Assembly: GCF_004011805.1 (NCBI RefSeq)
Contig: NZ_ML137198.1
Location: 164,138-228,137, forward strand
Direction of reading: 5' to 3'
Source: Piscinibacter defluvii
Lineage (GTDB): Bacteria; Pseudomonadota; Gammaproteobacteria; Burkholderiales; Burkholderiaceae_C
DNA: 64,000 nt
Under the pieces are notes generated by a model, which searched no databases, was not told where the DNA came from, and saw only the letters and a program-made list of their open reading frames with translations. Positions 54,710 to 63,284 of this stretch are shown here, piece by piece. Positions within the stretch are counted from its first letter, which is position 1. Each line of letters opens with the position of its first letter. Made by a program: the position numbers and the translations under genes.

Positions 54710-55717
54710 GTGAACATCATCATCCTCGACGACTACCAGGACGCGGTGCGCAAGCTGAAATGCGCCGCCTTGCTGGAACCGCTGAACGCGAAGGTCTTCA
54801 CCAACACCGTCAAGGGCATCGGCCAGCTCTCGGTGCGGCTGCGCGATGCCGACGTGCTGGTGCTGATCCGCGAGCGCACCCAGTTTCCGCGCCAGCTGCT
54901 CGAGAAGCTGCCCAAGCTGAAGCTGATCTCGCAGACCGGGCGCGTCGGCTCGCACATCGACCTGGAGACCTGCACGCGGCTGGGCATCGCGGTGGCCGAA
55001 GGCGTGGGCTCGCCGGTCGCGCCGGCCGAGCTGACCTGGGCGCTGATCATGGCGGCGATGCGGCGCCTGCCGCAGTACATCGGCAACCTCAAGCACGGCG
55101 CCTGGCAGCAGTCGGGCCTGAAGTCGGCCTCGATGCCGCCCAACTTCGGGCTCGGCCTGGTGCTCAAGGGCCGCACGCTGGGCGTGTGGGGCTACGGCAA
55201 GATCGGCCAGCTCGTCGCCGGCTACGGGCGCGCCTTCGGCATGCGCGTGCTGGTGTGGGGCAGCGAGGCCTCGCGCCTGCGCGCTGCCTCCGACGGCCAC
55301 GAGGCGGCCGAGAACTGCGAGGGCTTCTTCGAGCAGGCCGACGTGCTCTCGCTGCACCTGCGCCTGAACGACGCGACTCGCAGCATCGTCACGCTCGACG
55401 CGCTGACGCGCATGAAGCCGACCGCGCTGCTGGTCAACACCTCGCGCGCCGAGCTGATCGAGGAAGGCGCGCTGGTCTCGGCGCTGAACCGCGGCCGGCC
55501 CGGCATGGCCGCGGTCGACGTGTTCGAGAGCGAGCCCATCCTGCAGGGCCACCCGCTGCTGCGCCTGGAGAACGCGGTGTGCACGCCGCACATCGGCTAC
55601 GTCGAGCTCGACAGCTACGAGCTGTACTTCCGCGCCGCGTTCGAGAACGTCATCAACTTCATCAACCAGAACCCGACCGGCATCGTCAACCCGGACGCGC
55701 TGCGCGTGATCCGATGA
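54710..55717 (+). CDS. D-2-hydroxyacid dehydrogenase family protein
   Basis: A 335-residue NAD-dependent dehydrogenase. The Rossmann motif GYGKIGQLVAGYG lies in the middle; catalytic Arg in NTSRAELIE, Glu in VDVFESEPI and His in TPHIGY are all present. The N-terminal MNIIILDDYQDAV is typical of the subgroup close to phosphoglycerate dehydrogenases but no ACT domain follows. The start is a GTG. It overlaps the chromate transporter gene (ATGA). Substrate unknown. Confidence 0.88.
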   Translation: MNIIILDDYQDAVRKLKCAALLEPLNAKVFTNTVKGIGQLSVRLRDADVLVLIRERTQFPRQLLEKLPKLKLISQTGRVGSHIDLETCTRLGIAVAEGVGSPVAPAELTWALIMAAMRRLPQYIGNLKHGAWQQSGLKSASMPPNFGLGLVLKGRTLGVWGYGKIGQLVAGYGRAFGMRVLVWGSEASRLRAASDGHEAAENCEGFFEQADVLSLHLRLNDATRSIVTLDALTRMKPTALLVNTSRAELIEEGALVSALNRGRPGMAAVDVFESEPILQGHPLLRLENAVCTPHIGYVELDSYELYFRAAFENVINFINQNPTGIVNPDALRVIR

Positions 55718-56280
55718 GCGACGCGGACGTCGTCGCGCCGCGCGCGCCGGCCGAGCTGTTCTTCGCCTTCAACCGGCTCGCGTTGCAGGGCTTCGGCGGC
55801 GTGCTCGCGGTGGCCCAGGTGGAGCTGGTCGAGCGCCGGCGCTGGCTCACGCGCGAGCAGTTCCTCGAGCTGCTGTCGGTCGGCCAGGTGCTGCCGGGTC
55901 CGAACATCGTCAACGTGTCGCTGATGTTCGGCGACCGCTGTTTCGGCTGGCGCGGCGCGCTGGCCGCGCTCGCCGGGCTGCTGCTGGTGCCGCTGGCCAT
56001 CGTGATGGCGCTGACGCTGGCCTACCACCGCTTCGCCGACTGGCCCGCCGTGGCCGGCGCGCTGCGCGGCATGGGCTGCGTGGCCGCCGGGCTGGTGGTG
56101 GCCACGGCGGTCAAGCTGGCCGGCGGCTTGAAGGCCAACCGGCTCGGCGCGCCGCTGTGCGCGCTGGTGGCGCTGGCCACCTTCGCGACCCTGGCCTGGC
56201 TGCGCCTGCCGCTGGCGGGGGTGATCGCCGGCGTGGGCACGGCCGCGGTGGTGCTGGCGGCCTGGAGGCTGACACGGTGA
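55714..56280 (+). CDS. chromate transporter, N-terminal half-type subunit
   Basis: A 188-residue membrane protein of the short-chain CHR family. The signature FGGVLAVAQVELVERRRWLT with VLPGPNIVNVS is present, followed by about five hydrophobic helices. Short CHR proteins occur as pairs that work as one transporter; the second gene overlaps by GTGA. Each has its own start and stop, so this is not a frameshift of one long gene. Confidence 0.88.
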   Translation: MSDADVVAPRAPAELFFAFNRLALQGFGGVLAVAQVELVERRRWLTREQFLELLSVGQVLPGPNIVNVSLMFGDRCFGWRGALAALAGLLLVPLAIVMALTLAYHRFADWPAVAGALRGMGCVAAGLVVATAVKLAGGLKANRLGAPLCALVALATFATLAWLRLPLAGVIAGVGTAAVVLAAWRLTR

Positions 56281-56822
56281 GCCTCACGCCCTGGGAACTG
56301 CTCGGCCTGGCCGGCCACTTCGCGCTGCTCAGCCTGCTGGCGGTGGGCGGTGCGATCACCACCGCCTCGGACATGCAGCGCTACGTGGTGGCCGAGCACG
56401 GCTGGATCAGCGACGCGCAGTTCAGCGCCTCGATCGCCATCGCCCAGGCGGCCCCGGGGCCCAACGTGCTGTTCGTCGCGGTGATCGGCTGGAACGTCGC
56501 CGGAGCGCCCGGCCTGCTGGCCACGCTCACCGGCACACTGGTGCCGCCGCTGCTGCTGACGCTCTACGCCACGCGCTGGGCGGCGGCGCGGCGCGACAGC
56601 CTGGGCGTGCGCGCCTTCACCACCGGCATGGCGCCGCTGACCATCGGCCTGCTGCTGGCCACCGGCTGGGTGCTGGCCGAGCCCTACGTGCGCGCGCCGG
56701 CCAGCCGCTGGGGCGCGCTGGCCCTGGTGGCGCTGACGATCGTCGTGATGAGCCGCAGCAAGCTCAGCCCGATGTGGCTGGTGGGCGTGGGTGCCGCGGC
56801 CGGCGCGCTCGGGCTCGTCTAG
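56277..56822 (+). CDS. chromate transporter, second half-type subunit
   Basis: A 181-residue short-chain CHR protein forming a pair with the preceding one. LAVGGAITTASDMQRYVVAEH and AQAAPGPNVLFVAVIG are the counterparts of the first gene's motifs. Starts with GTG overlapping the upstream stop. Substrate could be chromate or another oxyanion such as sulfate. Confidence 0.87.
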   Translation: MSLTPWELLGLAGHFALLSLLAVGGAITTASDMQRYVVAEHGWISDAQFSASIAIAQAAPGPNVLFVAVIGWNVAGAPGLLATLTGTLVPPLLLTLYATRWAAARRDSLGVRAFTTGMAPLTIGLLLATGWVLAEPYVRAPASRWGALALVALTIVVMSRSKLSPMWLVGVGAAAGALGLV

Positions 56823-56833
56823 GCGCCTAGCGG

Positions 56834-57310
56834 TCAGCTCAGCGCCCGGTCCACCAGGCCGGGCAGCGCGAGCAGCTCGGCGGCCACCGTGTCGGGCAGC
56901 GCCGCGAGGCCGGCGTCGCCGACCCGGGCCATCAGCACGTCCGCCCCGCCGTCGGCATTGCGCCGCACCTGCACGGTCAGCGGCACGTCGGGCACCGCGT
57001 CGGGCGAGGTCATCAGCACCGGCGTGCCACCCACCGAGGAAGCCAGCACCAGCACCAGCTCGTTCGAGCCGATCTTGGCCAGCACCTCCTGGCCGCGCTG
57101 GCGCGCCGCCTGCTCGATGCGCAGCACCGTCTCGGTGACGCCGAAGGGACTGTGGCGCACCACGCGCATGGTCGAGGCGAGGCGCTCGTCGTCGAGCACG
57201 CCGCGGCCGGTGCACAGGGAGGCCATCACGACCGCCAGACTGCCGGTCATCCAGAGCCGGAACGGCTTGCGCCCGTCGCCGGCCGGAAGGAGCTTGTCTT
57301 CGATTCGCAT
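56834..57310 (-). CDS. DUF302-like protein
   Basis: A 158-residue protein whose middle (RHSPFGVTETVLRIEQAARQ, EVLAKI, VLMTSPDAVPDVPLTVQV) resembles the DUF302 fold. A weak hydrophobic stretch near the N-terminus (WMTGSLAVVMASLCTG) could be a membrane or signal segment, but is short. It is alone between chrA and upp. Function unknown. Confidence 0.65.
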   Translation of the reverse strand: MRIEDKLLPAGDGRKPFRLWMTGSLAVVMASLCTGRGVLDDERLASTMRVVRHSPFGVTETVLRIEQAARQRGQEVLAKIGSNELVLVLASSVGGTPVLMTSPDAVPDVPLTVQVRRNADGGADVLMARVGDAGLAALPDTVAAELLALPGLVDRALS

Positions 57311-57416
57311 CCTGCGACGGTAAGCCCGCGGTGTGTCAGCGGCAAGTCGCCGAGGCCCCGGTCCTGTAAAGAATCGCAAGCAGGAAGTGACGTCTGTCAA
57401 CAGGGCCCGCGGCTTG

Positions 57417-58043
57417 TCACTTCGTGCCGAAGATCTTGTCGCCCGCGTCGCCCAGGCCCGGGATGATGTAGCCGACCTCGTTGAGGTGGCTGTCGACGGC
57501 CGCCGTCCAGCAGCGCACGTCCGGATGCGCCTTCTCGAGGGCCGCGATGCCCTCGGGCGCGGCCACCAGCACCAGGGCGCGCACGTCCTTGCAGCCGCGG
57601 CGCTTGAGCAGGTCGATCGTCGCGATCATCGAACCGGCGGTCGCCAGCATCGGGTCGACGATCAGCGCGGTGCGTTCGTCGAGATGGCCGACGAACTTCT
57701 CGAAGTAATGCTCGGGCTGCAGCGTCTCGTGGTTGCGCGACAGGCCGACTACGCTGACCTTGGCGTTGGGCACCATGTCGAGCACGCCGTCGAGCATGCC
57801 CAGCCCGGCCCGCAGGATGGGCACCACGGTCACCTTGCGGCCGGCGATGCGCTGCACCTCGGTCGGACCGCTCCAGCACTGCACCGTGGCCGGCTCGAGC
57901 GGGAAGTCGGCGGTGGCCTCGTAGGCCAGCAGGCGCGCCAGCTCGTGGGTCAGCTCGCGGAATTTCTTGGTCGAGATGTCGTCCTCGCGCAGCAGGCCGA
58001 CCTTGTGCTTGACCAGGGGATGGCGGACATCGATGACGGGCAT
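57417..58043 (-). CDS. upp: uracil phosphoribosyltransferase
   Basis: A 208-residue pyrimidine salvage enzyme forming UMP from uracil and PRPP. The PRPP loop is in [16 protein letters not shown] and the uracil site in [17 protein letters not shown] at the C-terminus. Full length. ATG at 58043 with a TACACT hexamer about 20 bases upstream that may be its -10. It lies 36 bases after the sirtuin gene on the same strand. Confidence 0.97.
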   Translation of the reverse strand: MPVIDVRHPLVKHKVGLLREDDISTKKFRELTHELARLLAYEATADFPLEPATVQCWSGPTEVQRIAGRKVTVVPILRAGLGMLDGVLDMVPNAKVSVVGLSRNHETLQPEHYFEKFVGHLDERTALIVDPMLATAGSMIATIDLLKRRGCKDVRALVLVAAPEGIAALEKAHPDVRCWTAAVDSHLNEVGYIIPGLGDAGDKIFGTK

Positions 58044-58079
58044 GGCGCGTGTGCGGCAGTGGGGTCGGCGCCAGTGTAG

Positions 58080-58838
58080 TCAGTCGAGCAGCGCCGGCAG
58101 CAAGATGGCGGCGGTGCCGCGCAGGCAGACATGGGCCTCGGCGTCGATCTCGCTCGCGGACGGGTTGACGATCGCCACGTGCGCACCGGCGCGACGGGCC
58201 GCCGCCGCCAGCCCCGCGGCCGGCCAGACGGCGCCGGAGGTGCCGACCACCAGCAGCACCTCGCAGTGGCGGGCTGCGTGCTCGGCATGCTGCAGCGCGG
58301 CGGGCGGCAGGCTCTCGCCGAACCACACGACGCCGGGACGGACCAGCCCGCCGCAGGCGACGCAGCGCGGCGGTCGCCCGGGCTCCGCCCGAGCCGGGTC
58401 GCAGGCCATGCCGCAGGGTTCGAGCCAGCGGTCCTGCAGGATGTCGCCATGCAGGCGGATCGTGTCGCGGTTGCCGGCACGCTGGTGCAGGTCGTCGACG
58501 TTCTGCGTCACCAGCGTCAGCACGCCCGGGCGACGCCGCGCGAAGGCGGCGAGCGCCCGGTGGCCGGCGTTCGGCTGCGCCGCCCGCACGCCGGCGCGGC
58601 GCTCGGCGTACCAGTCCCAAACCAGACCCGGGTCGGCGCGGAAGCCCTCCACGCTGGCCAGCCGCGCCGGGTCGAAGCGCGACCACAGCCCGGTCAGCGC
58701 GTCGCGGAAGGTCGGGATGCCGCTCTCGGCCGACATGCCGGCGCCGGTCAGCACGCAGACGGAGCGCGCCTGCGCCAACCGTTGCCGCCACTCGGCCAGG
58801 GCGCTGTGGTCCGGCGCTTCGGGCATGGGACTGGACAT
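58080..58838 (-). CDS. NAD-dependent protein deacylase, sirtuin (CobB/class III type)
   Basis: A 252-residue sirtuin. NAD-binding GAGMSAESGIPTFRD, QNVDDLH and catalytic His in RLHGDI are visible, with two CxxC-type zinc pairs around CGMAC and CVACG. The Tyr and Arg in WDWYAERR mark class III enzymes that remove succinyl, malonyl or glutaryl groups. ATG at 58838; an ATG four codons later is possible. It diverges from the RTX gene. Confidence 0.93.
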   Translation of the reverse strand: MSSPMPEAPDHSALAEWRQRLAQARSVCVLTGAGMSAESGIPTFRDALTGLWSRFDPARLASVEGFRADPGLVWDWYAERRAGVRAAQPNAGHRALAAFARRRPGVLTLVTQNVDDLHQRAGNRDTIRLHGDILQDRWLEPCGMACDPARAEPGRPPRCVACGGLVRPGVVWFGESLPPAALQHAEHAARHCEVLLVVGTSGAVWPAAGLAAAARRAGAHVAIVNPSASEIDAEAHVCLRGTAAILLPALLD

Positions 58839-58894
58839 TGCGTTCGGGGCGGCTCGGGAGGAGTATGCGCCCAGGCAACGAGCGAGGAGGACAC

Positions 58895-60064
58895 ATGGCC
58901 CGCATCACCGCCTACACGACCCTCGAGGTCACGACGATCGACGCCACCGGTGACTGGCTGAACCCGGCCAACACCATCACCTTCAGCAACAACGCCAACG
59001 TGCGCAGCCCGGCAGGCGCCGTCTACGAGGACGAACTGCGCCTGAACTTCGGCTCGGATCCGGAATGGAACGACCACTGGGTGGGCAGCGGCATCGCCTA
59101 CAACCCCGCAACGCGGGCAATCAGCGCCGGCACGCTGAGCGGATTCTTCGGGACCGAGTTCAACGGCAGCACGCATGTGCCGCAGTTCTCCGTCGACGGT
59201 TTCTCGCTGAGTGCCGTGACCTTCTACAACGCGATGGTCAGCGCCACGCCGGGCGACGACCTGGCGATCGTTCGCACCATGTTCGCGGGCAGCGACACCT
59301 TCGTGCTCTCGCCCGGCGGCGACAACGTCTGGGCCTGGACCGGCAACGACACGATGCGCGGCAATGCCGGCAACGACACACTGTACGGCCAGGCGGGCAA
59401 CGACCTGCTGGACGGTGGCAGCGGTACCGACCGGCTGCTGGGCGGCGGCGGCGACGACACCTACGTGGTCGATGTCGCGGCCGACGTGATCGTCGAATCC
59501 GCCGGCGCCGGGGACGACACGGTACGCAGCGCCGCGACCCGCACCCTCGGCAGCAACCTGGAGAACCTGGTGCTGACCGGCAGTGCCGCGATCAACGGCA
59601 GCGGCAACAGCCTGCCCAACCAGATCACCGGCAACGCCGGGGCGAACAGCCTGGCGGGTGGCGGCGCCAACGATCGGCTGTCCGGCGGCGTCGGCAACGA
59701 CACCTTGAACGGCGGCGCCGGGATCGACACCCTGATCGGTGGCTCCGGGCTCGACCAATACCGCTTCACCACGGCCCTGAACTCGGCGGCCAACGTCGAC
59801 AGCATCACCGGCTTCGTCTCGGGCAGCGACCGCTTCGCGCTGGACGACGCGGTGTTCGCCGGCATCGGTGCGCCCGGTGCGCTGGCGGCCGGTGCGTTCC
59901 GGCTCGGCACCGCGGCGGCAGACGCCAGCGACCGCATCGTCTACGACGCCTCCAGCGGCGCGCTCTATTTCGATGCCGACGGCAACGGCGCCGGCGCGGC
60001 GGTCCGCTTCGCCACGCTCGCCCCGGGCACCAGCCTGGCCGCCGGGGACTTCGTCGTGATCTGA
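58895..60064 (+). CDS. RTX-type calcium-binding repeat protein (paralogue A)
   Basis: A 389-residue acidic protein without an N-terminal signal. Residues 1-150 form a distinct N-terminal domain shared with the gene at 63285. Glycine-rich nonapeptides (GNDTMRGNAGNDTLYGQAGN, DLLDGGSGTDRLLGGGGDD) at about 155-200 and again at 250-290 bind calcium and form a beta-roll. The C-terminus (DGNGAGAAVRFATLAPG) looks like a type I secretion tail. ATG follows GAGGAGG. No type I secretion genes are nearby. It ends directly beside convergent rlmB. Confidence 0.85.
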   Translation: MARITAYTTLEVTTIDATGDWLNPANTITFSNNANVRSPAGAVYEDELRLNFGSDPEWNDHWVGSGIAYNPATRAISAGTLSGFFGTEFNGSTHVPQFSVDGFSLSAVTFYNAMVSATPGDDLAIVRTMFAGSDTFVLSPGGDNVWAWTGNDTMRGNAGNDTLYGQAGNDLLDGGSGTDRLLGGGGDDTYVVDVAADVIVESAGAGDDTVRSAATRTLGSNLENLVLTGSAAINGSGNSLPNQITGNAGANSLAGGGANDRLSGGVGNDTLNGGAGIDTLIGGSGLDQYRFTTALNSAANVDSITGFVSGSDRFALDDAVFAGIGAPGALAAGAFRLGTAAADASDRIVYDASSGALYFDADGNGAGAAVRFATLAPGTSLAAGDFVVI

Positions 60065-60802
60065 TCAGCCGCTGCCGCGCTGGCGCAGCGCCTCGTACAG
60101 GCAGATGCCGGCCGCCACCGAGACGTTCAGGCTCTCCACCGCGCCCTTCATCGGCAGCCGCACCAGCTGGTCGCAGGTCTTCGACGTCAGCTGGCGCATG
60201 CCCGCGCCCTCGGCGCCGAGCACCAGCGCGAGCGGGCCGGTGAGGTCGGCCTCGAACAGCGACTGGGCTGCCGCGTCGCTGGTGCCGACGACGCGGATGC
60301 CGCGTTCCTTCAGCTCGCCCAGCGTGCGCGCCAGGTTGGTGACCATGAAGTACGGCACCGTCTCGGCCGCGCCGCTGGCGACCTTGGCGACCGTCGCGTT
60401 CAGGCCGACCGCATGGTCCTTGGGCGCGATCAGCGCGTGAGCGCCGGCGCCGTCGGCCACGCGCAGGCAGGCGCCCAGGTTGTGCGGGTCGGTCACGCCG
60501 TCGAGCACCAGCAGCAGCGGGTCGCCCGCGACGGCGTCGAGCCGGTCGTCGAGCGAATGCGTCTGCGCGAGCGGCTGCACCCGCGCCACCACGCCCTGGT
60601 GGCGCGGGCTGCCGCACAGCTGGCGCAGGCGTTCGTCGTCGCTCTCGATCACCCGGGCGCCGGCCTCCTTCGCCCGCTCGACGAACTGGCGCATGCGCTG
60701 GTCGCGCCGCGCCGCGTCGACATGCACCTCGATCACCGACTGCGGCGCCGTCTTCAGCCGCACCGTCACCGCGTGGAATCCGAACAGGGTCTTGGCGCTC
60801 AT
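60065..60802 (-). CDS. rlmB: 23S rRNA (guanosine2251-2'-O)-methyltransferase RlmB
   Basis: A 245-residue SpoU-type (trefoil knot) methyltransferase. N-terminal substrate-binding domain (LFGFHAVTVRLK) is followed by LVLDGVTDPHNLGACLRVAD, LVLGAEGAGMRQL and the C-terminal VESLNVSVAAGICLYEA, the three SpoU motifs. Full length. ATG overlaps the stop of the receiver-TPR gene. Confidence 0.96.
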   Translation of the reverse strand: MSAKTLFGFHAVTVRLKTAPQSVIEVHVDAARRDQRMRQFVERAKEAGARVIESDDERLRQLCGSPRHQGVVARVQPLAQTHSLDDRLDAVAGDPLLLVLDGVTDPHNLGACLRVADGAGAHALIAPKDHAVGLNATVAKVASGAAETVPYFMVTNLARTLGELKERGIRVVGTSDAAAQSLFEADLTGPLALVLGAEGAGMRQLTSKTCDQLVRLPMKGAVESLNVSVAAGICLYEALRQRGSG

Positions 60803-62442
60803 CGCGGCATGGTAGCCGGCCGCGCGACCGCCACCAGCGAGCGCGCATCGTCGACCCGCGCCATGCGCGGCTGGGTGCCGTAGCTGGCGTGCTGGCGCTG
60901 CAGCGCGTGCACCTGGGCGAGCAGCGCCGGCGCATCGGCGATGGCCGCGCGGTGGCGCTCCAGCGTGTGCAGCGCCAGGTCCATCAGCTTCGCGTTCAGG
61001 GTCCGGCGCGCACGCTCCAGCAGGGCCAGCGCGGCGTCACGCGGCCGGCCCTCCAGGGCCAGCGACACCGCCTGCTCGGCGGCGGCGCCGATGCCGGCAT
61101 AGGCGGCACGGATGCGCTCGACGCTGCCGAGGTCGCCACGCAGCGCGCCGCACATCAGCTCGCAGGTGGTGCGCGAGACGGCAAAACGTTCGGCCAGTCG
61201 GCCGACCCGGTCGCCGAAATCCACCAGGTGCAGTTCGGCGCGGTCGACACGCGACAGCACCATCAGCAGGTTGCAGGCGGCCTCGAACTCGAAGTCCGGC
61301 GCCTCGCACTCGGTCATCAGGGCCTGCAGCAGCTCGATCGCCTCGGGCACGCGGCGCTCGAGCAATGCCACCAGGATCGCGATGCTGCTCTCGAAGCGGC
61401 GCAGGCGCGGGCTGTGCGGCGCGTCCGCGCGCAGGCGCGCCATGGCGTGCGCGGTGAGCGCGAGCGCGCGCCGGTCGCGCCGGTCGAACTGCAGCGCCGC
61501 CTGCAGCACCAGCGCCTGCAGGTCGAACACGCGCGAGTTCAGGCCCAGGCGCACCGCAGCGTCGAGGTGCACCAGAGCCTCGCGCGGGTCGCCGTAGTAG
61601 AAGACCAGCAGGCCGAGCTTGGCCTGGCGGCTGACGCAGTTGGGCGTGAGCCGCACCGCCCGGCGCAGCGCCTCGATCGCCTGCACCGGCTCGCCCTGGT
61701 CGAGCAGCACCCGGCCCATCACGTCGTAGGCGTCGGCATACCCCGGGTGCTCGCCGAGCAGGCTCTCCAGCGTGCGGCGCGCCTGGAACACGGCCCCGGC
61801 CTCGACCTGCGCCCGCGCCAGGCCCAGGCGCGCCCAGGGCAACGCGCCGGTGCGCAGGATGGTCTCGAGCAGGCGTGCCGCGTCGGCCGCGCGCCCGAGC
61901 CGCAGGTGCAGTTCGGCGGCCACCCGCGCCGCCTGCAGCCAGGCCACGCCGCGCGCCTCGGCCAGCTGCAGCGCGCTGTCCGCGGCGGCCTCGAAGCTCC
62001 CCGCCTCGACCTGGGCGATCACCTCGGCCAGCGCGCGCTTGCGCTGGCGCGCCTGGGCCAGCCGCTCGCGCAGCGCCGCCTCGGTGTGCGGTTTGATCAG
62101 GTAGGCGTCCAGTGCCGCCTCGGCGGCCTCGGCCACGTGGCCGTAGTCGGCCTCGCCGGAGATCATCACCACCACCGTGGCCAGCGGCAGCAGCCCGGCC
62201 TGGCGCAGGTCGTCCATTAGTTCCTGGCCGTTCATCGCACCGTGGTCGAAGTGGAACTCGCAGACCACGATGTCGAAGCGGCCCTGCTCGAGCAGCCGGC
62301 GTGCGTCCTGGGCCCGCGTGGCCTGGACGATGCGGCCCACGCCCGCATCGCGCAGCATGTTCACCAGCACGCTGCGCGAGGCCGGGTTGCCGTCGGCGAC
62401 CAGGGCGACGGCCCGGTCGATGTCCGCGTCGAGGGGGCGCAT
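60799..62442 (-). CDS. receiver-domain/TPR protein with Glu at the phospho-acceptor site
   Basis: A 547-residue protein. Residues 12-130 form a CheY-like receiver: acidic Asp17, Ser95 and Lys118 are present, but the phospho-acceptor site reads VVCEFHFDHG, so Glu62 replaces Asp. From about 140 to the C-terminus are TPR-like helical repeats (AELHLRLGRAADAARLLETI, DVMGRVLLDQGEPVQAIEAL). Glu at this site often mimics the active state, so the protein may be a constitutive adaptor. Its stop overlaps rlmB. No kinase gene is adjacent. Confidence 0.85.
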   Translation of the reverse strand: MRPLDADIDRAVALVADGNPASRSVLVNMLRDAGVGRIVQATRAQDARRLLEQGRFDIVVCEFHFDHGAMNGQELMDDLRQAGLLPLATVVVMISGEADYGHVAEAAEAALDAYLIKPHTEAALRERLAQARQRKRALAEVIAQVEAGSFEAAADSALQLAEARGVAWLQAARVAAELHLRLGRAADAARLLETILRTGALPWARLGLARAQVEAGAVFQARRTLESLLGEHPGYADAYDVMGRVLLDQGEPVQAIEALRRAVRLTPNCVSRQAKLGLLVFYYGDPREALVHLDAAVRLGLNSRVFDLQALVLQAALQFDRRDRRALALTAHAMARLRADAPHSPRLRRFESSIAILVALLERRVPEAIELLQALMTECEAPDFEFEAACNLLMVLSRVDRAELHLVDFGDRVGRLAERFAVSRTTCELMCGALRGDLGSVERIRAAYAGIGAAAEQAVSLALEGRPRDAALALLERARRTLNAKLMDLALHTLERHRAAIADAPALLAQVHALQRQHASYGTQPRMARVDDARSLVAVARPATMPR

Positions 62443-62589
62443 GAAGGGGGATATCGGCAGCCCGACGGCTGCCGCCGCTGATCTTGCGCAAACCCGGCGC
62501 CCTCGCCGAGGACCCGCCCGGCCGTCCGGGGGGCATCGGGTACCATGCGCGCCGCCTTTCACCCCCGACCGCGCTGCGGAGCCTGCCCC

Positions 62590-63207
62590 ATGCAAATGAT
62601 CTGCCTCGACCTCGAAGGCGTGCTGGTCCCCGAGATCTGGATCGAGTTCTCCAAGCGCAGCGGCATTCCCGAGCTCTCGCGCACCACGCGCGACGAGCCC
62701 GACTACGACAAGCTGATGCGCTTTCGCATCGACACGCTGAAGGCCAACGGCCTGAAGCTGGCCGACATCCAGGACGTGATCGCCGGCATGGGCCCGATGG
62801 CCGGCGCGCGCGACTTCCTGGACGACCTGCGCAGCCGCTACCAAGTGCTGATCCTGTCGGACACCTTCTACGAGTTCGCGAGCCCGCTGATGCGCCAGCT
62901 CGGCTGGCCCACGCTGCTGTGCCACCGGCTCGAGGTCGACGAGGCCGGCTTCGTGACCCGCCACGTGCTGCGCATGGCCGACCAGAAGCGCCACGCCGTC
63001 AACGCGTTGCGGCTGCTCAACTTCCAGGTGATTGCCGCTGGCGATTCGTACAACGACACGGGCATGCTGTCGGCAGCGCACGCCGGCTTCTTCATCCACC
63101 CGCCGGCATCCATCGTGGAGCGCTTCCCGCAGTTCCCGGTGACCAACAGCTATGCGGAACTGAAGGCGGCGATCGACGGCGCGGCGGCAGGCCTGGCCGG
63201 CCGCTGA
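62590..63207 (+). CDS. thrH: bifunctional phosphoserine phosphatase/homoserine phosphotransferase ThrH
   Basis: A 205-residue HAD phosphatase of the ThrH type. The nucleophile motif is CLDLEGVLVPEIWIEF (a DLEGV variant of DxDx[TV]), then ILSDTFYEF (motif II), Lys in DQKR (motif III) and AAGDSYNDTGML (motif IV). ThrH from Pseudomonas acts on phosphoserine and transfers phosphate to homoserine. ATG at 62590 with a CGGAG upstream; TACCAT at 62541 may be a -10. Confidence 0.94.
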   Translation: MQMICLDLEGVLVPEIWIEFSKRSGIPELSRTTRDEPDYDKLMRFRIDTLKANGLKLADIQDVIAGMGPMAGARDFLDDLRSRYQVLILSDTFYEFASPLMRQLGWPTLLCHRLEVDEAGFVTRHVLRMADQKRHAVNALRLLNFQVIAAGDSYNDTGMLSAAHAGFFIHPPASIVERFPQFPVTNSYAELKAAIDGAAAGLAGR

Positions 63208-63284
63208 AGCGCGGCGCGTCGGCGGCGATCCGGCCCGCGGCACGGGATCCAGGGTGGGCAAGAGCATGAACCTGGAGGAATGCC

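Noticed and set aside
55714..56822. Frameshifted full-length chromate transporter
   Set aside because: Each half has its own start, conserved motif and stop, as in known short-chain CHR pairs.
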